Positions 54,101-64,000 of a stretch of DNA of 64,000 nucleotides are shown here, one piece after another. The stretch spans positions 62,001-126,000 of the forward strand of contig JAODTK010005767.1 of the NCBI GenBank assembly GCA_026419785.1. Reading direction: 5' to 3'. The position numbers and the translations under genes were made by a program. Source of the stretch: Sclerodactyla briareus. Its lineage: Eukaryota; Echinodermata; Holothuroidea; Dendrochirotida; Sclerodactylidae. A model generated the notes under the pieces. That model had not been told where the DNA came from. It saw only the letters and a program-made list of their open reading frames with translations, and searched no databases. Positions within the stretch are counted from its first letter, which is position 1; each line of letters begins with the position of its first letter.

Positions 54101-54748
54101 GCTGACCCAACATTGAGACTGGCTACATTCCCCAGATGAGGGAGAGTGGAACAGCAATCCCACCACATTAGTGGATGTATGTCATCTTTCACTCAGTGGT
54201 GTATGTGTGGGAAAAAGTATAAAACAATATCAGGAAATATACCCCTTGCCTCAACCCCCTCAATTCTCCCTCTGCCTGATGACTGGAAATATGCCACTGC
54301 TGTAACTGTTGGCTGTAGGTAGGACTGGGGTAGTACTGAGGCAGCTTCGTTTTCATAGGTTCATGCTTAGACCACAAATTTCCCAAGCAGATTCAGCCTT
54401 GTCGAGAGCACTGCAAGATTCTTTTGATAGAGTATCGCTAGGCCCCATCTCTGGGCACAGAGCTGGATGAGGGGAATGATGCACTGCACCATACGAGCAG
54501 ATGTTCCATTTGCCTGTTCACTGATGGCAAGAGTGAGACTAATACTGAGACAGTGATAGAGCACCCTCCTCCAGCAAGATGCTGGCTGCTGATGAGGATA
54601 AGACCAGTCCTCAGGCAGTGGTAAGGCAGCTTGTGGCTGCTTAGACCACACATATCCAAGGCAAAATTTGACCCTGTGACACTTTCGCGACCTACCGTAG
54701 ACTGTTGGGTTTGATAGGGCAATAGTCTAACATCAATAGTTGTCAAAT

Positions 54749-55605
54749 GACTGGGAAAATGGGACCACTCCCGAGGTAGCCTCTGTCTCCTGACTGGGAA
54801 AATGGGACCACTCCCGAGGTAGCCTCTGTCTCCTGACTGGGAAAATGGGACCACTCCCGAGGTAGCCTCTGTCTCCTGACTGGGGGAATGGGACCACTCC
54901 TGATGTAGTCTCTTTCTCCTGACTGGGAGAATGGGATCACTCCTGATGTAGTCTCTTTCTCCTGACTGGGAGAATGGGAGAATGGGACCACTCCTGAGAT
55001 AGCCTCTGTCTCCTGACTGGGAAAATGGGACCACTCCCGAGGTAGCCTCTGTCTCCTGACTGGGAGAATGGGATCACTCCTGAGGTAGCCTCTGTCTCCT
55101 GACTGGGAAAATGGGACCACTCCCGAGGTAGCCTCTGTCTCCTGACTGGGAAAATGGGACCACTCCCGAGGTAGCCTCTGTCTCCTGACTGGGAGAATGA
55201 GACCACTCTGAGGTAGCCTCTGTTTCCTGACTGGGAGAATGGGATCACTCCTGAGATAGCCTCTGTCTCCTGACTGGGAGAATGGGACCACTCCTGAGAT
55301 AGCCTCTGTCTCCTGACTGGGAAAATGGGACCACTCCCGAGGTAGCCTCTGTCTCCTGACTGGGAAAATGGGACCACTCCCGAGGTAGCCTCTGTCTCCT
55401 GACTGGGGGAATGGGACCACTCCTGATGTAGTCTCTTTCTCCTGACGGGGAGAATGGGACCACTCCTGAGATAGCCTCTGTCTCCTGACTGGGAGAATGG
55501 GATCACTCCTGAGGTAGCCTCTGTTTCCTGACTGGGAGAATGGACCACTCCTGAGGTAGCCTTTGTCTCCTGACTGGGAGAATAGGACCACTCCTGAGGT
55601 AGTCT
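54749..55605. repeat. 43-bp minisatellite, about 20 copies
   Basis: The unit runs CTGACTGGGAAAATGGGA, then CCACTCCCGAGGTAGCCT, then CTGTCTC. Variants differ by A/G in GGGAAAATGG versus GGGAGAATGG, CCCGAGG versus CCTGAGG or CCTGATG, and AGCCTCTG versus AGTCTCTT. I count 20 unit starts. Because 43 is not a multiple of three and the minus-strand unit has no stop in any frame, long minus-strand open frames of up to 292 codons appear in all three frames. They are by-products of the repeat, not genes. Confidence 0.97.
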
Positions 55606-56181
55606 CATACTTGGACCACATATCTCAGAACCGAATGCCTCCTTGTTCAGTCGGAATTGCCAAACCATAGCTCTAGCCGGCTATCTTGCTCGGTCTGAGT
55701 GCAGACCGCCCACCTTGGGCATCCCCATCGGTGCATACTTATCTGATGTTAACTGCCTCTGTGACATTTCTCCAGGAATGTTAAAGCAGCCTAAGGCCTG
55801 ATTGTGAGACTGATGGATTTTCTATTGCACTCATTAACCTCCAGACAGGCAGCTCCACACTAACAGGTAGAGAACCAACATCACGTATGAGGGCCCATAC
55901 AGACCCAGAGCAGCCCGAACCACTTGGTGCTGAACAAACTTTGCCAATGCACTCCAGACTTACGCAAGTAAACGAAAAAAAATGTGAAGTTGAATCCCAT
56001 TATGACCAGTCAGCTTTCCTTGTGTGCCCTTGGGCAAGGCACTTAGTTGCTGCATCCTAATCAGGCAGTAGTTGGAAACCTGTGTGAAAACAGAACACAA
56101 CCTACACCTAGAGGGCTGCGACTAGCTCTAGGGAGTTTTCGGGGAGCATGTCTGGTCACCACGATCTTGGCGAAAATTGGG

Positions 56182-57611
56182 CTCTTGACCCATATTTAGT
56201 GTTATAGTGTCATAGGGATGGGAGATGAGGATATAAGTGACATGTTCGGAGATTGCAGTCATGGGCAGGATTAGTGCCACTGGAGCACTGTACAGTACAC
56301 GATGCCAGGCATGGGAGATAGTGGTGCAATGCCATTTTCACCCCAGAAGGGTGTGATAGGCATTTTTTAGGGCACCAATGCCTACATGTGAGCCTTCCTA
56401 CTGTCTGTGATATGATCCTGTAATCAGGCAGGAAACGGCTGTCGGGAGCCTGTGACCGTGAGTGGTAATTTTGTGGGGGATGTTCTCAGATGCAAAATTA
56501 GATGCTGTCGCATCCAATCCGACTTCATTGCTGCTGTTCCTTCCAATACTGAGGTCGATTTCATTGAGTATGCCTGATTGACTGATCAGTCCAGACCATG
56601 GAGCCAGAGGAGTTATCAGCCGAGTTCCATGGTGCAATCCAGAGGTGGTTAGTGAACACAGAACGAAAAAAAAAAAAAAAACGAAAGCATAGAGGCTGAA
56701 GTACAGCATAACGGAACAAAAGAAGCTAATTACTGTTAAGCTTGAACTGGTGAGGCCTGTCGAGCCGACATAATGTTTTGAAATCACATAGGGAGACGAT
56801 TCTTTATCTTTACAACTGTTCCGTAGTTGAGAGAACACTGTCAGGTTCAAATCGCAGCTTTCAATTGACAGACGTCTCCAGCACAACACAGCACGACCAG
56901 GGCTTGATCTAGACACCTGATTACTAGCCCAAACGAGACCGGACACTGATGCACACCAGGACAGCACACCATTCATGTCTATGCTGAGTACCATCTCCAC
57001 TCCAACCTCCCTTCCCCCCCCCCCTTCCCGTGATAATTTATAGGTAGTTTACGCTTACGCGCCCTGTCAGGAGCTCCATCAGCGACTACATCTCTCTCGA
57101 GTAATCATCCTTCCTACTGAATACCAAACCTGGATACCAATTCACATGCCATGATTGGGGACTACTTCCTGCTTGCCTTCCTCCTCCTTGGACGAGAGAT
57201 CAGACACTACCCCTGTGGGCTGTGGATTGACTCCAGCAATCTATAGTATATATATCTCCAGTTGTTCACGCAACATAGTTAGCAATGATTTTGTCGGTAC
57301 ATCATCATCAATTTACTGCCACGTGTCAACGGCATCATGCCTAATTGAATAATCCTGTGGTACACGCGTAAACATGATGACTACAGGGGACCGTGTATGT
57401 CCCTATCTGAATGTTGAGAGATGGATAGTGACGAGTGCTGATTCATGACTGAGAGTTGACTATGTGGCCTGACTGAGATGGTGACAAGATTGATGAAAGG
57501 TTATGGCATGCAAGATTGGGAAATATCCTTGCCGAGTGCATGCGTATCCATGCTCTTCCCAAGGTAGGACTCGGCACTTCACTATTGCAGATCGGGGTGA
57601 AGAATTAGGCC
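56182..57611. repeat. 1.44-kb tandem duplication, copy 1
   Basis: Begins CTCTTGACCCATATTTAGTG and is followed directly by a second copy with about the same 1.4-kb content, differing by point changes and small indels. The clearest difference is near 56665: a run of 16-17 A residues stands where copy 2 has about 25 bases beginning TGGTGAGGCGACTGG. A C run (57008-57024) and a short TA stretch are shared. Open frames occur on both strands but none is recognisable. Confidence 0.93.
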
Positions 57612-59068
57612 CTCTTGACCCATATTTAGTGTTATGGTGTCATAGGATGGGAGATGAGGATGTAAGTGACATGTTCGGAGAGTGCAGTCATGGGCAGGAT
57701 TAGTGCCACTGGAGCACTGTACAGTACACGATGCCAGGCATGGGAGATAGTGGTGCAATGCCATTTTCACCACCAGAAGGGTGTGATAGGCATTTTTTAG
57801 GGCACCAATGCCTACATGTGAGCCTTCCTACTGTCTGTGATATGATCATGTAATCAGGCAGGAAACGGCTGTCGGGAGCCTGTGACCGTGAGTGGTAATT
57901 TTGTGGGGGATGCTGCTCAGATACCAAAATTAGAAGGCTGTCGCATCCAATCCGACTTCATTGCTGCTGTTCCTCCCAATACTGAGGTCAATTTCATTGA
58001 GTATGCCTGTGACCAGCGATTAACTGATCAGTCCAGACCATGGAGCCAGAGGAGTTATCAGCCAGAGTTCCATGGTGCAATCCAGAGGTGGTTAGTGAAC
58101 ACAGAATGGTGAGGCGACTGGATTGCGTCTGACGAAAACATAGAGGCTGAAGTACAGCATAACGGAACAAAAGAAGCTAATTACTGTTAAGCTTGAACTG
58201 GTGAGGGCTGTCGAGCCGACATAATGTTTTGAAATCACATAGGGAGACGATTCTTTATCTTTACAACTGTTCCGTAGTTGAGAGAACACTGTCAGGTTCT
58301 AATCGCAGCTTTCAATTGACAGACGTCTCCAGCACAACACAGCACGACCAGTCTTGATCTAGACACCTGATTACTAGCCCAAATGAGACTGGACACGGCT
58401 GCACACCAGGACAGCACACCATTCATGTCTATTGCTGAGTACCATCTCCACTCCAACCTCCCTTCCCCCCCCCCTTCCCGTGATAATTTATAGGTAGTTC
58501 ACGCTTACGCGCCCTGTCAGGAGCTCCATCAGCGACTACATCTCTCTCGAGTACCCTCCTTTCCTACTGAATACCAAACCTGGATACCAATTCACATGCC
58601 ATGATTGGGGACTACTTCCTGCTTGCCTTCCTCCTCTGTTGGACGAGAGATCAGACACTACCCCTGTGGGCTGTGGATTGACTCCAGCAATCATACTAGA
58701 TATATATCTCCAGTTGTTCACGCAACATAGTTAGCAATGATTTTGTCGGTACATCATCATCAATTTACTGCCACGTGTCAACGGCATCATGCCTAATTGA
58801 ATAATCCTGTGGTACACGCCGTAACATTGATGCTCCAGGGGACCGTGGTATGTCCCTATCTGAATGTTGAGAGATGGATAGTGACGATTGCTGATTCATG
58901 ACTGAGAGTTGACTATGTGGCCTGACTGAGATGGTGACAAGATTGATGAAAGGTTATGGCATGCAAGATTTGGGAAATATCCTTGCCGAGTGCATGCGTA
59001 TCCATGCTCTTCCCAAGGTAGGACTCGGCACTTCACTATTGCAGATCGGGGTGAAGAATTAGGCCCTC
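57612..59068. repeat. 1.44-kb tandem duplication, copy 2
   Basis: Second copy, ending GAAGAATTAGGCCCTC, the same phrase that ends copy 1. High similarity to copy 1 implies a recent duplication, or two haplotypes placed end to end by the assembler. Confidence 0.93.
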
Positions 59069-61494
59069 AGTGACCTGCTTCTTAGTATCTCTGAATTCTT
59101 CTTAGGGTATCCACAATTTCCCATGACCCTGGTTTCTTCAGTTCCAGTGGTAATTCAGCACTTCACAATCAGTAGTCGGATTAGCATGAACCTTCGAAGA
59201 GCAGTAGACAAATATAGGTCGGACGTAGTGAGGTGACGCCCTCATCTTTTGTTTCGGCCCCTGCATAGGTGCGAAGACATGTAAAAAATCTTCAGTATGT
59301 AGAATGTCAGAGGGCGAAATTGAAAGGGGGAAAGGTAAACGTTATGTAGGTAGCGACCAACCCATCGGTGACTGAAGAACTGGAAGGGGGGGCAGCTTGT
59401 TATGCAGGGGTTGAAGATAAGGATGTATCAGTGCGGGTCCAAAAGAAAGAGCAATCGATGATGAAACAATTTCATGTGTACTCTGATCTGCTTGGCCGCA
59501 TCTTCTTTTTGCTGGATTGTCACTGAAAACACGAGGGGCTCGTTTCTGAAATAGTCAGTCCGGGGAGCACACAATGAATAAAGAAGCTCGCATTGAAAGA
59601 AGAAACAAACTATACTGGTGCATGCATTCACATTGCCTTTTGAGGCTAATGATTGGAGGAGAAGAAATGCTGTTGTTTGGAGTGTGGCATGGTCTTTGCC
59701 CTCCGAAGTAATCCTGATCTTGTCGTTTCTTATTCTACTAGCTATGTGACCTTGAAATGATTCTCATGGGCATCCATCGCCTCAGGATGTCTGGAAAAAC
59801 GGTTATCATGTGACAAATACAGGGACTAATCATGGTTGGCCTCGTAACCTAGTCTGTATTTTAATTACTCACATGATACACTGCTGTGTGGGGGGACCAT
59901 AGGCTGATATGTGGGGATATGATAGGATACGAAATGTGGTGATGTGGGTTTTATGTTTTTTCGTCAAGCTGGGACTTATGCTAAAGAAGACATCTGGTGC
60001 AACCACACCAGGGCTGCAGGACCATTTGATTGAATTTTGTCAGCCGCAGTTCGTTACAACAGAAAAACTAAGCCATGTAGAGGGAACCAAATATTTTGCA
60101 CAAAATTGCATCCGTTCCTGCGGTGGGGAGTCTAGTTATTGTTCAGTGGGAGTATTTCTCCAAAATACAACGAGGCCGGGTCAGCAAACTGTTCATCACT
60201 ATTAGAGGGCAAACAGACTTTAGGTACAATATTATTCCACGTCATTGGAAGCTCAGCCATTAATCATTCAGGGGGGAGTCTCCAATAATCCATTTCTCCC
60301 GAAGACAAACAAAGGTGTGGTTACAGTTGTCTTCACCATACACGTAGCTGTTGATTTATCCAATGAATTAGCATTTTCCAGTGTGCTGTTATGTAGCACT
60401 CTCTTTAGTATTAGGGTGAACTCAGTGATAAAGGCACAGGATGGCCTCAAATCAAATACCGCGCTATATTAAAGTTGTAGTCACATCGGCTGTGGCGCGA
60501 TAAAACACATAACCAAGGGGAAGCATTAGCAACGATAAATCATTATCCCGAAGGGAACAAAAAGTATTGTCTAGTCCCGGCAACTTGTTGTAGTGGTACC
60601 CGTATAAGGTGGGGGTGGCAGGTAGGTCAGTTTCTGGCTGTTCAGGCAGAATAATGGAGAATTTTGGCAAAGTTTTAGGGCAGGGACAAAATGCTGGAAC
60701 ATTTCTGAGTGCCACCTTTGGACAAATAAATAGCCCAAAGTTATAGGTTCTTTTTCCACAGCAATTATAAGAGGTTACTTTCTGTTTTGAAACTCATACC
60801 ATTTTGCTCCACCCATCCCCCCACCTCCTACCCGAAAGAAATTGATGTCTGGTCCAAGAAGATCTTATCTGAACCACGATGACCCTTGGAACTGAGACAC
60901 TGCTCAAAAAAAAACTGCTCCTTTGTAAAATCTAGATGTAGCCATTGGCACCCCAGAATGGTATCATTACGTAATATATTATTAGCAGGGAAGTCCCATG
61001 CACTCAGCAATCCAACTTCAGCTCAGGGGCCACCAGCTGATTGGTAGAGGACATGATAGCTCATTTGGGTGAGGGCCTTCGGCAGCGAGTGAGTACTAAA
61101 TGTGAAGCAGTGTAGGTAACTGAACTGTATCAATGAGCTTGTTTAATATAATCGCTGGACACTTGCTGTACAGTTGTACTGTGATTACCAGTGATCCCCT
61201 AAAAATTTCTTGAACGATAATCCTTCAACCCATTGTGACCTCTTCTCAGTCTTACTCAAAGCGTCAACCAACTTAACTTTAAACTGGGGGTGGGGTACCA
61301 AAATGTTTATTGTATACTCCGACCTATAGGTGGTCCTCTGCTTAGATGGTCACTCTGCTTTAGATGTCCCGTCTCTATTGTTACTGAGAAGACTGTACCT
61401 AATAGGAGTTTCACTTTTCCAAAGTGTCTCTTCCTGAATCGTTTTTGTCTTTGACTGCAGCATTTGCAGCTGCACTTCTCAAGGGTAATAAATC

Positions 61495-62075
61495 TGGGTG
61501 TTTGTCATGTATACTGCTGGAACATGACCTCCCCTTAACATAGGGCCCTATCTATAGCCCTGGCTACACAAGTGATTCCATAGGTGTCACTGAGTGAGGG
61601 GCAAGCGTTTTCTACTGTATTGCTGGTGTCACCACATTTTTACTGAGTGCCCACGATAGAAATGCTGCTAGAGCCAGTGCCCATTAAAATATATTGTCTA
61701 TGGATTGTTTCGCTGCAAGTAGTACGTGGCCGTAGTGATTGTGTAAGTCAAGCAACACCTCCCGAAGGGCTCACCTGGCATATTTGTCATTTTACATTGC
61801 TGGCCCATCGGGGACCCAGACATTGAGTCGAAATCAGAGACATTTACAACCTCTTAACATAAGACTCCACTACGGCCCTGTCTGCTCACTGATGTGGGGT
61901 AAGCTATGTTAAATTTACTTGTGCGGAACACTTCGGACCAGTTTTAAGTGAGTGCCAATTGAATGGAAATGTCTTCAAGGACCTGTGTCCATAAAATATT
62001 GATTGTAATGTAATGTTGCGCTGCAAGTACGTTATGGTGACCATGCTGATCGTATAAGGGTTGATGACCTTTAGT
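61495..62075. repeat. Old, strongly diverged tandem pair of about 290 bp
   Basis: Two blocks share order: TTTGTCAT and ACTGCTGG or CATTGCTGG; CTTAACATA; CCCTGTCT or CCCTATCT; GAGTGCC; AGAAATG or GGAAATG; CC(C)ATTAAAATAT or CCATAAAATAT; GCTGCAAGTA; CGTGG or GGTGACC; and TGATTGTGTAAG or TGATCGTATAAGG. They are aligned from about 61499 and 61783. Similarity is low outside these phrases. Confidence 0.55.
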
Positions 62076-64000
62076 TCATAAGTAACTGCTTCAAGGTGTT
62101 TGGTACATGTAACCTAACGAGGTATACGTTTACAACTTCTATTGCATACACATACATGTTGGTATGGCAGAACATAGTAGAGTGTGTTATTTAATAGCTA
62201 TAGTGATCCAGCAGCAGATCTCTTGCATATACAACCATAGCTTCTTAGTTGCTGAGATACAGAATTAATCAAGGGTTGACCTAGGACCACCCCGTTATGT
62301 GCGGTATGTCTTGCATGCTGGGCCTGCATCACAGTATGTGTATATGCTATAGGGAGCCAGTTAGCGGTTTACCCTGGACGGCATAGATCTACTGTGTTAA
62401 TGACTTGACCTGTACCCTATACTTTTTATTTACCAACATTGCATTAGATGCTAATTTGGTAAAAGTCACCGGGACCTCCTGTGTGTGCATGAAGTATGTT
62501 TCAGGATGATGGGTCGGAAACGGTTCAACCCATGGGTAATACCAGTCTTTCAAATTGGCAAAACGATTAAAAAGTCCTTCTTATAATTAGTTGCCTTCCT
62601 AGGGAGAGAATAGACGGTTGCCTGAGGCAGCTTACTCAACAAAATTGTGAGGTTGATTTTGTCGCTGATGTTACCGGTGAAGACATAGAGTTGCAGCAGA
62701 TGATGCTTAGCTGACTAAACCTAACTGGGGGCCATGTCTCCAAAAGAAATTTCTCTTCTCCCAAGTGTATACGGGTGATGGCAGAGGTGGGATTGAGTTG
62801 CAAAACGTAAGTGTGTTTTGTGTGAGGGGGGGGGAAGGGGGGCAGAGGTCATGGCCAAAAAAAAGAGAACAACCGAAATCACAATTTGTGTACATATTGT
62901 GCCTAGGCAATGACGTTCATGGCACAAATTTCGTGGCGATCCACCTGCTGCCCTCCCCTCCCAATAATTCTGTTCGCCCCTGGTAATGAATGGAATGTTT
63001 TATTAGTGCAGTAGTTCATTTATTTCCTTACTTAGTTGAGGTTGTAGGTGAATTCCACTCGAGTCCATTCACTATCGTGTAACATCACACATTGGCCACC
63101 CAATTATGTTGTTGGGTTGTGTGGGGGGGGGGAAAGGCTCAATCCCAAATTATCTAAGCCCCCCCCCAAAAATTGTTGGGGGTTTTGATGGAATGCATAA
63201 AAGGTGATGAATGCTTAAAATTAGACATGATTCAAATTAACAATATTCAATACTTTTTGAAACTAGCTAAGGCTTTTTCGGTGATATAGGGTCCTAGTTT
63301 CTCGAGAAGTGCCTCAGCCAATAGTGGCGCTCCTTTTAGATGGTCACATCATAATTACCCCTTCCCCCTGAATATTGTCTTTAAAACCATGTCTGGTCTA
63401 CATCCACTGTACTCTTCTCTGTCCTTCATAAAGGTCACAAAAGGGGAATGTGAAATTTGCCCTGCAGAGAACTTACATTAACAATTTTCTAAATATTGTC
63501 ACCCTTTTTCTGTCGGCGGATGGCGCGCTGGACAAGATCTGAGGGGGGGGAGGGGGGTTGGGATGCGTTGGACACAGGCGAAACTTTGTACCTTAGTAGC
63601 ACCTCTGCCCTGTAATCGAGAGTCAGTACCAGCGATAATCATCTGCTGCTGTGAAATATGTTTTTTTGCCCTGCCAATCTTGCACCTCTGCATGCTCATG
63701 CCAAAAAATATTTGGGGGAAGAGGGCAAGCCACCCCATTCCCTCCAGCACTAGGCATAGTTTGAAGGGGAGGGGGGGATGGAAGTGTAGGGAAGTAGTAA
63801 TTAATATGGACCGTAATAGGCACAAGGGACTGTGCAAATGGTTACGCTAGTGTCCTCTTGCTAGGACAATGCCTCCCGGTGCTACCATAACTTTGATAAG
63901 CTCATTCAGTCATTTGGGACAGGAAGGAGGGATTGTTGAGATGAGCAGATGGAGAAGAAAAAATAACCGACGCATTACACTCAACTGAAAAGTCACCGCT

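Larger units (their letters stand above)
39638..64000. other. Downstream non-coding region, probably a long actinin intron
   Basis: Begins with a good donor (GTGAGT). I could not find the next actinin exons, so this is either a very long intron or a region where exons are obscured by indels or misassembly. It contains a MITE-like element, a 43-bp minisatellite, a 1.44-kb tandem duplication, a smaller duplication near 50.7-51.2 kb, and an old tandem pair at 61.5-62.1 kb. Between them (for example 39.7-43.7, 45-49.5 and 62.1-64 kb) I see only AT-rich sequence with G/C runs and short overlapping open frames. Confidence 0.55.

Noticed and set aside
54438..55668. Minus-strand open frames of 198-292 codons with repeated PFSQSGDRG-like units
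   Set aside because: They translate a 43-bp minisatellite in three overlapping frames; no start, splice or conservation evidence supports a protein.
56010..56060. Phrase CCCTTGGGCAAGGCACTTAG, common in repeats of aquatic animals
   Set aside because: A single isolated phrase without boundaries is not enough to call an element.
56845..56870. B-box-like phrase GGTTCAAATCGC in the 1.44-kb unit
   Set aside because: The nearest A-box-like phrase is too close for a tRNA, and the second copy has a changed base in the box.
56398..57000. 200-codon minus-strand open frame in copy 1 of the 1.44-kb unit
   Set aside because: The corresponding frame in copy 2 is only 65 codons and is interrupted; part of the frame is made by the poly-A tract, and no domain is recognisable.

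Overview
The window looks like eukaryotic nuclear DNA from an animal, mostly intronic and repeat-rich. The only gene I can identify with confidence is alpha-actinin, on the + strand. Four exons are visible at 22380-22611, 23443-23528, 29252-29342 and 39558-39637. They lie in the right order, with AG/GT splice borders, and encode a continuous block of the N-terminal actin-binding region: most of the CH1 domain and the start of the CH2 domain. The intron positions, the repeat content and the many long G/C homopolymers suggest a marine invertebrate, possibly an echinoderm or other invertebrate deuterostome. The species assignment is inference and is not secure. There is no bacterial-type gene organisation, CRISPR array, rRNA, convincing tRNA or operon.

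Layout: 1-22379 is the upstream intron or 5' region. It holds small dispersed repeats, a cluster of a conserved box spaced about 180 bp apart (8.8-9.6 kb), a PIF/Harbinger-like MITE with a TAA target-site duplication (10320-10736), and a diverged tandem duplication of about 0.65 kb (20.2-21.4 kb). 22380-23528 holds two CH1 exons separated by an 831-bp intron with a long TA tract. The 5.7-kb intron that follows carries a 280-bp inverted-repeat element and a pyrimidine-rich degenerate minisatellite. The exon at 29252 opens CH2. The next 10.2-kb intron carries a triplicated 350-bp repeat, an 83-bp G run and a 34-bp G run. The exon at 39558 continues CH2. The last 24 kb shows no further exon I can defend. 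It contains a second copy of the inverted-repeat element, a 20-copy 43-bp minisatellite and a 1.44-kb tandem duplication, plus one unexplained 301-codon open frame on the minus strand.

The actinin exons read almost perfectly at the amino-acid level but carry several 1-3 base indels. That pattern fits uncorrected sequencing or assembly errors better than a decayed gene, and it means open reading frames in this window cannot be taken at face value. I found no evidence of a new multi-gene biological system. The most interesting leads are non-coding: the periodic box cluster, the two related inverted-repeat elements, and the tandem duplications.
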